The notes under the pieces are model-generated. The model did not search any database. It was not told where the DNA came from and saw only the letters and a program-made list of their open reading frames with translations. Shown piece after piece: positions 1 to 5,442 of a stretch of 10,540 bases of DNA. The number at the start of each line of letters is the position of its first letter. Positions within the stretch are counted from its first letter, which is position 1. The stretch covers positions 1-10,540 of the forward strand of contig UQLO01000054.1 in NCBI GenBank assembly GCA_900541865.1, written 5' to 3'. A program made the position numbers and the translations under genes. Source of the stretch: an uncultured Porphyromonadaceae bacterium (GTDB lineage Bacteria; Bacteroidota; Bacteroidia; Bacteroidales; Muribaculaceae).

Positions 1-63
1 TTGTTCAGGGCGGCATTATCTCAAGACTATCTACTGGAACTATTGCTCTCGGCTAAATTTTGA
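1..63 (+). CDS. Transposase, C-terminal 20 residues only
   Basis: Only the last 20 codons are visible, ending ...LSQDYLLELLLSAKF and TGA. A tail rich in leucine with a basic end, finishing a few bases before an apparent element terminus, fits a DDE-type transposase. The identification rests on context (a coding frame running into an interrupted gene from the opposite strand), not on any visible catalytic motif. The family is not assigned. Confidence 0.5.
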   Translation: MFRAALSQDYLLELLLSAKF

Positions 64-76
64 TGCGGTTGCCCTG
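1..76 (+). mobile_element. Right end of an insertion sequence (partial)
   Basis: The window opens inside a mobile element. Reading frame 1 from base 1 is open for 20 codons and stops at TGA 61-63. Homology to the neighbouring alcohol dehydrogenase begins abruptly at about base 75. The outermost bases, read inward from the junction, start GGGCAACCGCATCAAAATTT and would be the terminal inverted repeat. The stop codon lies only about 11-14 bases inside the end, as is usual for compact insertion sequences. By hand count, bases 1-60 are about 42% GC, lower than the flanking gene. The exact boundary (74-77) and the IS family cannot be fixed because the other end and the target duplication are outside the window. 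Confidence 0.62.
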
Positions 77-611
77 GATTCAGAATGGCAAAGCGCGGAC
101 GAAGGAGCGAGTCGGTGCGCAAGGTGAGCTTGGTGGAGGTTTCGGCTTTGGTGATGACGCAGTTGCCGGAGGCTTCGCTGCCTGAGCCGGGTATTGTCAG
201 AACCACGCCTACGGGAAGCGCCTCGGCCACCTGGGCCTTGCCGGTGAAAAGATCCCAGAAGTCGCCCTTGTAGGGAATACCGGCGGCGATGGCCTTTGCG
301 GTGTCGATCACGCTGCCGCCTCCTATTGCTACAAGGCCGTCGATGCGCTTTGCGCGGCCGGCCCGTATGCCTTCGTAGACAAGGGTATCGGTGGGATTGG
401 GCTGGACACCTCCCAGTTCGATGTGCTCGATGCCGATGGTATCCAGGGCGGCATTGACGCGGTCGATAAGGCCGTTGTTTTTGGCATACCTTTGTCCGTA
501 GACCACCATCACCTTGGAAGCCCCGGTCAGAAAGGTGAGCATGCCAATTTTCTCTTCGGTACCTCTACCGAATTCAAACAATGTAGGGCTGTAATAAGAG
601 AAGTTGTCCAT
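27..611 (-). pseudogene. Iron-type alcohol dehydrogenase (BdhA/YqhD-like), truncated by IS insertion
   Basis: This is the N-terminal half of a group III (iron-containing) NAD(P)H-dependent alcohol/butanol dehydrogenase, a cytosolic enzyme reducing aldehydes to alcohols. The start MDNFSYYSPT..FEFGRGT is typical of the BdhA/YqhD branch. The nucleotide-binding GGGSVIDTAK motif lies near residues 97-106, and IPGSGSEASG follows. Similarity continues to FAILNP (residue 179). Family members then continue with roughly E-L-T..LP and a helical domain bearing the Asp/His iron ligands. Here the frame instead runs into the insertion-sequence end and stops at 27-29. The family is about 380-390 residues long, so half the protein and the whole metal site are missing. 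It lies 80 bases downstream of the MATE gene on the same strand and has no convincing promoter of its own. A non-functional remnant is the best reading. Confidence 0.85.
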
Positions 612-691
612 TTCCGAATACGTTCATGTGGTGAATATCAAATATCGACATTATAACCACGCACGCTTCGGAGTTGTTCACCCCGGGCACC

Positions 692-2032
692 CTATTTTTT
701 TGCAAGGCGCATGGCGAGAATCACCGCCAGGGTAAGCAGTTCGGCCGCAGGGATGGCCAGCCACAGGCCCGGCACGCCGAGAGCACGAGGCAGGAGCAAG
801 AAGCAGGGCACCAGGAAAACCATACCCCGCAGCAGGGAGTAGACCGTAGACCGGGCTGCCTGCTCTATGCTCTGGTAGTAGCCGATATAGGCGATGTTGA
901 GGGCGAAGAAGACGGCGCAGCAACCCAACAGCGGCAAGCCGGACACGGCGATGGTGTACGCCTCGGTGCCGGTAGGCAGAAAGACGGCAGCCAGACCCGG
1001 TGCGCCGAGCCACATCACGATGTTGATGCACACGCCGCAGGCAGCGCCGGCCCGCAGCGAAAGACGGAGCGTTCGGGCCACACGCTCGGAGCTGCCGGCG
1101 CCATAGTTGAAGCTGATGATTGGCTGGGCCGACTGGGCCACGGCATTGCTAACCGAGAAGATGAGCGGAAAGAGGTAGCAACCCACGCTGAAAGCCGCCA
1201 CGCCGGCCTCGCCGAGGCTGTCGAGGAAGGTGAAGTTGCCCGTGACCATGGTGACGCCAATGGCCAGCTCGGCAAGGAGGGTGGCAAAGCCTATGCGGCC
1301 CATATACCCCACATTGCGCAGGGAGAGCATTAGGCTCTTGCGGCTGAGCTTGATGCGGCAGAAGCGAAGTTTGTCGGAGAGAAAAAGGAAGTAGAACAGC
1401 ACCATGCACCCAGCCACTATGCAGCTTATCGAAGTTGCCAGCGAGGCACCCATGATGCCCATTCCCAGAGGGAAGACCATGAGCCAGTCCAGAAAAATAT
1501 TGATTACGGCGCACACTACCTGCACCGCCATAGCATATCGCGGCGAGCCGTCCAGGCGAATGAGCATCATGCCGGCACACTGCAGGTAGAAGAACATCAG
1601 GCCCGGCAGAAGCCAGAAAAGGTAGTCGCGGGCGAGGCCTTCCAGGGCCGGGCTGCAGCCCAGGGCGTAGAGCAGGGGGCGGGTATACAGCAGCGAGGCG
1701 GCGATAACCAGCCCGAAGAGTATAAAGCCCACTATGTAGGCCTGAGTCATGATGATACGGGCGCCCTTGACATTGTTTTCGGCAAGACGTATGCCGCCGA
1801 CCACGGAGGCTCCTATGCCGAAGCAGAGGCCGATGCCGGTGCACACTAAGAAGAGTGGCGCCACAATGTTGATGGCGGCCAGACCGTCGGGGCCGACGCC
1901 GTGGCCGACGAACATGCCGTCGCAGATATTGAGAACGGAATTGAAGACCATGCCTACCAGAGTCGGGAAGAACATGGCGCGGAACAGTTTGCCGATATTA
2001 CCGTTGGCAAAATCGAGTTTATCTCTTTCCAT
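692..2032 (-). CDS. MATE-family multidrug/Na+ antiporter
   Basis: This 446-residue inner-membrane protein belongs to the MATE (NorM/MepA/DinF) efflux superfamily, which exports cationic drugs or metabolites in exchange for Na+ or H+. The N-terminus (NIGKLFRAMFFPTLVGMVFNSVLNICDGMFVGHGVG) matches the family's first helices, with the typical P..VGM and D..FVG pattern. Hydrophobic segments continue to the C-terminus in two similar halves, consistent with 12 spans, and the length is normal (440-460). It most resembles MepA-like members, but the substrate cannot be read from the sequence. The ATG at 2032 is preceded by a weak AAGG about 11 bases upstream. The gap to the upstream 96-residue gene is 35 bases with no promoter match, so it is probably transcribed with the symporter. 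Confidence 0.93.
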   Translation of the reverse strand: MERDKLDFANGNIGKLFRAMFFPTLVGMVFNSVLNICDGMFVGHGVGPDGLAAINIVAPLFLVCTGIGLCFGIGASVVGGIRLAENNVKGARIIMTQAYIVGFILFGLVIAASLLYTRPLLYALGCSPALEGLARDYLFWLLPGLMFFYLQCAGMMLIRLDGSPRYAMAVQVVCAVINIFLDWLMVFPLGMGIMGASLATSISCIVAGCMVLFYFLFLSDKLRFCRIKLSRKSLMLSLRNVGYMGRIGFATLLAELAIGVTMVTGNFTFLDSLGEAGVAAFSVGCYLFPLIFSVSNAVAQSAQPIISFNYGAGSSERVARTLRLSLRAGAACGVCINIVMWLGAPGLAAVFLPTGTEAYTIAVSGLPLLGCCAVFFALNIAYIGYYQSIEQAARSTVYSLLRGMVFLVPCFLLLPRALGVPGLWLAIPAAELLTLAVILAMRLAKK

Positions 2033-2067
2033 ACTATATATACCTTATTGGGGAAGAGGTAGTTAGC

Positions 2068-2358
2068 TTATCTTGACACTTGTTGTTGAAGTTGGTCTTC
2101 CGTCGTCGGAACTTCCTCGCTGAGGATGTCGCGCACGCGGGGTCCCCGCCGAGGAGGCTTCTCCTTTTTTGCTCTGCGGGGCACCGCCGGTGCCGCAGTG
2201 TCGGCCGGAATGGTGTCGACGATGGCCGCAGGCTCCGGTGCTGAACTCGGCGTCTCCTCCGAGTAGTCGAGAACGGCATAGACGGAAATTCCCACCATCA
2301 GGGCCAATATGCAGAACCACAGTGCTATATTGAGCAGATATCTTTGGTTTACTTTCAT
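2068..2358 (-). CDS. Small single-span membrane protein coupled to NSS symporter
   Basis: This 96-residue protein is not a family I recognise by sequence. A short basic N-terminus (MKVNQR) is followed by one hydrophobic span (about residues 8-30). The tail starts acidic (DYSEE), becomes Ala/Pro-rich (about 36-60), then strongly basic (RRAKKEKPPRRGPR, about 61-74), and ends polar. There is no signal-peptidase site or lipobox, so it is probably a membrane anchor with a flexible tail. Its ATG overlaps the TGA of the upstream symporter (ATGA, 2355-2358), so translation is likely coupled. Some bacterial 11-span NSS transporters have a small one-span partner, such as MetS of MetPS in Corynebacterium. 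This protein could play that role, but it is longer and has a different tail. The role is inference from position and topology. Confidence 0.75.
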   Translation of the reverse strand: MKVNQRYLLNIALWFCILALMVGISVYAVLDYSEETPSSAPEPAAIVDTIPADTAAPAVPRRAKKEKPPRRGPRVRDILSEEVPTTEDQLQQQVSR

Positions 2359-3704
2359 AGATAGTTGGCCAAAACGATTGCAAGCACTGCCAGGGGGGCG
2401 AACACGCGGATGGCCCAGACGATGGCGGCGGTGAGGCGCCCGCGCAGTTCACCGTTGTTGGTGAGCTGGTTGCGCAGCAGCCCGGGCGGTGCGAACCATC
2501 CCATGAAGATGCACAGGAAGAAGGCCACCGTCGGCAGCATTATGTCGGTGGTTATGGTGTCGAGGAAGTTGAAGATGTTGAGGCCGGCGATGCGGAAGCT
2601 GTCGAGCGGCCCCATTGAGAGGGAGGACAGTGCCGAACATACCGTCAGGGCGCCCATCACAGTGAGCACGGCGCCGCGACGGCTCATCCGCAGCCGGTCC
2701 TGAAGCATGGCAACCGGTACTTCGCAGATGCTGACCGTCGAGGTGAGGGCAGCAAGCAGGAGCAGCACAAAAAAGAGCGACGACCAAAGCTGGGGCAGCG
2801 GCAGCCGGGCAAACACCTCCGGCAGGGTCACGAAGACCAGAGTTGCCCCGCGCAGCGACTCGCCTTCGAGGCCGAAGCTGGTCACGGCCGGGAATATGAT
2901 CAGACCCATCAGCACCGCCACCATCACACTGAGCAGCGAAACGGTCATGGCAGTGCGCGGCAGGCGGGTGGTGTCGGGATAGTAGGACGCATAGGTCACC
3001 AGAATGCCCATGCCCACGCTGAGGCTGAACAGGGCTTGCCCCAGAGCGTTGATGACCGTTGAGGCATCTATTGCGGAGAAATCCGGCTCAAGGAAGAAGC
3101 GCACACCGGCGCCGGCCCCCGGCAAGGTCAAAGTCACCCCGAGCATGGCCAGCAGGATGACGAAGAAGATGGGCATCATGATGTTGCTGAGGCGCTCGAT
3201 GCCTTTCTGCACGCCACCCAAAAGCACGCCGATGTTCATCGCAATCAATATGAGGGTGTAGACCAGCGGCTGCCACGTGGAGCAGACGTAGTCCTCCATT
3301 CGCGCGGTAAAGGCGTTGCGGGCCGCTCCGCCGTCGTAGAGGCCGCCGGTGACCGACTCCACGAGGTACTCCAGGGTCCAACCGGCAACAACCATATAGT
3401 ACGACGCTATCAGGAAGGGCACAAGCACCGAAAGGGCGCCCACCAGCCACCAGGGCTTGCCGGGCGAGAGCTTCATAAACGCTCCCACGGCATCGCTGCG
3501 GCCGGCGCGGCCCAGGGCAAACTCCGCCAGCATGACGGGCACGCCGAGTGCGACCACGCAAACAATATAAAGAAGCAGAAAGGCCGCACCTCCATTGGCT
3601 TGAGTTTCAGCAGGGAAACGCCATACGTTGCCGAGGCCGATTGCGGAGCCTACTGTGGCCGCGATGAGACCTATTTTGGTTGCAAACAATTTTTTCTCAG
3701 ACAT
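2355..3704 (-). CDS. Sodium-dependent amino-acid transporter, NSS (SLC6) family
   Basis: This 449-residue inner-membrane symporter is related to LeuT, MhsT and Tyt1 and imports amino acids with Na+. The first span has the family hallmark GSAIGLGNVWRFP (residues 19-31), including the Asn26 equivalent of a LeuT Na+ ligand and the gate Arg29. NGGAAF.LLY follows. SYYMVVAGW corresponds to span 3 with its substrate-facing Tyr. LGQALFSLSVGMGILVTYASYY is the unwound span 6, and ALTSTVS is span 8 with the Na2-site Thr/Ser. The length fits the bacterial 11-span type lacking span 12. Span 7 has Ser259 where I recall an acidic residue in many bacterial relatives. The gene is first in its operon, has a strong promoter match 20 bases upstream, and a GGAG lies 5-6 bases before the ATG. 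The substrate cannot be assigned. Confidence 0.94.
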   Translation of the reverse strand: MSEKKLFATKIGLIAATVGSAIGLGNVWRFPAETQANGGAAFLLLYIVCVVALGVPVMLAEFALGRAGRSDAVGAFMKLSPGKPWWLVGALSVLVPFLIASYYMVVAGWTLEYLVESVTGGLYDGGAARNAFTARMEDYVCSTWQPLVYTLILIAMNIGVLLGGVQKGIERLSNIMMPIFFVILLAMLGVTLTLPGAGAGVRFFLEPDFSAIDASTVINALGQALFSLSVGMGILVTYASYYPDTTRLPRTAMTVSLLSVMVAVLMGLIIFPAVTSFGLEGESLRGATLVFVTLPEVFARLPLPQLWSSLFFVLLLLAALTSTVSICEVPVAMLQDRLRMSRRGAVLTVMGALTVCSALSSLSMGPLDSFRIAGLNIFNFLDTITTDIMLPTVAFFLCIFMGWFAPPGLLRNQLTNNGELRGRLTAAIVWAIRVFAPLAVLAIVLANYL

Positions 3705-3723
3705 ATTCTCCGGAATTTGCTTG

Positions 3724-3754
3724 CAAAGGTACGGCTTTAACTTGGAGATGCAAA
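3724..3754 (-). promoter_or_regulatory. Bacteroidetes-type promoter of the NSS operon
   Basis: On the minus strand, TTTG (3754-3751) and TACCTTTG (3731-3724) are separated by exactly 19 bases. This is a full match to the Bacteroidetes -33/-7 pattern TTTG...TAnnTTTG. Transcription would start near 3717-3720, giving a leader of about 13-16 bases before the ATG at 3704. The element overlaps the divergent dtd promoter. Confidence 0.75.
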
Positions 3755-3770
3755 ATATTTGCTAATTTTG
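3741..3770 (+). promoter_or_regulatory. Bacteroidetes-type promoter of dtd
   Basis: CTTG (3741-3744), an 18-base spacer and TAATTTTG (3763-3770) match the -33/-7 pattern, with one mismatch in the -33 box. The -7 box ends only four bases before the dtd ATG (3775), so the predicted transcription start falls at or next to the start codon. Both elements interleave with those of the divergent symporter promoter. Confidence 0.65.
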
Positions 3771-3774
3771 CAGA

Positions 3775-4227
3775 ATGAGAATAGTAATTCAACGAGTAAG
3801 CGAGGCCTCGGTGGTGGTCGAGGGGCGCACCGTGGGCAGCATAGGCCGCGGGCTGATGGTGCTGGTGGGAGTCGAAGAAGGCGACAACGACAACGACTGC
3901 CGCTGGCTTGCCGCCAAGACGGCGGCCCTCCGCATTTTCGCCGACGACGCCGGGGTGATGAACCGCTCTGTGGTCGACGTGGGCGGCCAAATTCTGGCTG
4001 TGAGCCAATTCACGCTGACGGCATCCACCCGCAAGGGCAACCGCCCGAGCTATATCCGCGCCGCCGGCCACGATTTGGCCACACGACTCTACGAGCTCTA
4101 TTTAGCCGAGACTTCACACTTGCTGGGGCGACCTACCCAACGCGGCATCTTCGGAGCCGACATGGCCGTGAGTCTGGTCAACGACGGCCCTGTGACAATA
4201 ATAATAGACTCCCGCCTCCGAGAATAA
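3775..4227 (+). CDS. dtd: D-aminoacyl-tRNA deacylase (DTD)
   Basis: This is a cytosolic, RNA-based proofreading enzyme that hydrolyses D-amino acids (and Gly from mischarged tRNA) off tRNAs. At 150 residues it has the normal length. It starts with the family's MRIVIQRVSEASV. The first active-site motif SQFTL is at residues 77-81, followed by RKGNRPSY, and the second motif containing the Gly-cisPro pair is NDGPVTI (Gly138-Pro139). GIFGADM before it is also typical. All known functional landmarks are intact. It has its own promoter, and the start is fixed by the family N-terminus. In Bacteroides, as I recall, dtd sits beside uvrC and mazG; here it stands alone between a transporter operon and a kinase module. 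A link with the amino-acid transporter opposite is possible but unproven. Confidence 0.96.
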   Translation: MRIVIQRVSEASVVVEGRTVGSIGRGLMVLVGVEEGDNDNDCRWLAAKTAALRIFADDAGVMNRSVVDVGGQILAVSQFTLTASTRKGNRPSYIRAAGHDLATRLYELYLAETSHLLGRPTQRGIFGADMAVSLVNDGPVTIIIDSRLRE

Positions 4228-4255
4228 AAAAGTGAGGCCGAATTGGCATCAATGG

Positions 4256-4286
4256 CTTGCATTATGTAATTTTTGTTGTACATTTG
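4256..4286 (+). promoter_or_regulatory. Bacteroidetes-type promoter of the SEL1-kinase unit
   Basis: CTTG (4256-4259), a 19-base spacer and TACATTTG (4279-4286) fit the -33/-7 pattern, with one mismatch in the -33 box. Transcription would start near 4290-4293, 16-19 bases before the ATG at 4309. The match also argues against a TTG start at 4273, which lies inside the promoter. No hairpin plus T-tract is seen between dtd and this site. Confidence 0.68.
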
Positions 4287-4308
4287 CGACATATTTAAAA
4301 GCAAATCC

Positions 4309-5439
4309 ATGAAACTAAACCGATTCACACTTCTCGCAATAGCGATTTGCGCCATTATGGCATTGCCGCTGACTGTTTGTGCGGATTCGTCGGCCGACAG
4401 CCTCCGGGCAGTCCTCAGTGTTCCCGTAATAGAGTTTAAAGCCGTTCCGGAGTACAATCAAGTGCAGACCGATTCTCTGGTACGCCTCGGCAAAGAAGCC
4501 AACGACTGGCGCCGTGCCGCCGCCGACCACGCACAGGCAAACCGACTCTTCCTCAAAGCCGCCGAAAACGGCTCAATGGAAGGCCTGCGGCAGCTTGCCC
4601 AAAACACCATCAACGGTCTGGGAACCGAAGCAGACGTTGAGGCCGGACTGCGCATGCTTATGCAGGGCGTCGGCGCCGGCGACGTGGAATCCATGCTCGC
4701 CCTGGGCGATTGCCTCAATCCCAACCATTCCGGTCGTGCCGGGTTAGAAGGCTTTCAGAATACCGAACTGGCCGCATGGGCATTCCGGCTCGCCGGAAGC
4801 AAAGGCAACGCTGAGGGATACGCAGAGGCCGCTGCTATGTTTAACCATATCAACCGCTTTGCTTCCACCGAGGCTGAAAAGGCTTTGAGCGAAATAAAGT
4901 GCATCAGTTACGCCGAACTCGGCCAGGCGATGGGAAGTGGCGAATGTAGCGAAATTCTGGCCGGCTTCTATCAACGCAACGGCGGCAAAACTCAGGATGA
5001 GATAAACTCACTCTTGATCGACGCTGCCGAAAAAGGCGACCCTTCGGCCATGTTGACCCTTGCATATCGTTATGCCAAGGGCGAAAACGGCTTTAGAGAG
5101 GATAAGGACCAAGCCCGCAGATGGTTTATCAAATGGCAGTCGACGACCATTCCGGACCCTATGTTTATGTATGAGGCCCTTTCGGAAGGAAATTATGGCC
5201 TCGCAAAAGACAAACGCGCTGCCGCCGACTGGCTTATTGCCGGAGTTGAAAACGGAAACAACTTGGGCAATCTTTATTGCCGCCAGCTCGCTGAAATATA
5301 CCGACAGGGCTCTCACGGCCTTCCCCGCGACCCGGCCAAAGCGCAGTACTACGAAGACTTGGCAAAAAATTGGCCGACTCAGCCTTCACAATTGCTCTAC
5401 GGCGTCGATTTTTGCGGCCAAAGCAATTCCCTCCGATAA
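4309..5439 (+). CDS. Exported SEL1/TPR-like repeat protein
   Basis: This 376-residue protein has a signal peptide: Lys/Arg near the N-terminus, a hydrophobic core (residues 6-22) and a likely signal-peptidase I site after VCA (residue 25). The Cys24 context (LTVC) is not a good lipobox. The mature part is alpha-helical with SEL1-type repeats. The clearest is around residues 237-275 (AAEKGDPSAMLTLAYRYAKGE...AARWF-like: D-x-A-R-R-W-F). Weaker units are near residues 85-125 and at the C-terminus (LAEIYRQGSHGLPRDPAKAQYYEDLA). SEL1 repeats are scaffolds for protein-protein contacts in signalling and envelope processes. The gene has its own promoter and ends 3 bases before a Ser/Thr kinase gene, so it is probably that kinase's partner, a periplasmic sensor or adaptor (inference). 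ATG 4309 is chosen because it starts the signal peptide. Confidence 0.85.
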   Translation: MKLNRFTLLAIAICAIMALPLTVCADSSADSLRAVLSVPVIEFKAVPEYNQVQTDSLVRLGKEANDWRRAAADHAQANRLFLKAAENGSMEGLRQLAQNTINGLGTEADVEAGLRMLMQGVGAGDVESMLALGDCLNPNHSGRAGLEGFQNTELAAWAFRLAGSKGNAEGYAEAAAMFNHINRFASTEAEKALSEIKCISYAELGQAMGSGECSEILAGFYQRNGGKTQDEINSLLIDAAEKGDPSAMLTLAYRYAKGENGFREDKDQARRWFIKWQSTTIPDPMFMYEALSEGNYGLAKDKRAAADWLIAGVENGNNLGNLYCRQLAEIYRQGSHGLPRDPAKAQYYEDLAKNWPTQPSQLLYGVDFCGQSNSLR

Positions 5440-5442
5440 TTT

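Noticed and set aside
612..691. Own promoter for the alcohol dehydrogenase
   Set aside because: The best minus-strand candidate, GATATTTG, misses the first base of TAnnTTTG and has no TTTG at the right upstream distance.
674..1333. Plus-strand open frame of 219 codons opposite the MATE gene
   Set aside because: Its translation is low-complexity and polar (Gly, His, Glu, Arg), typical of the complement of membrane-protein codons, and no promoter is seen.
4273..4308. Upstream TTG start that would add 12 residues to the SEL1 protein
   Set aside because: It lies inside the promoter -7 region, and the extension would precede a normal signal peptide starting at ATG 4309.
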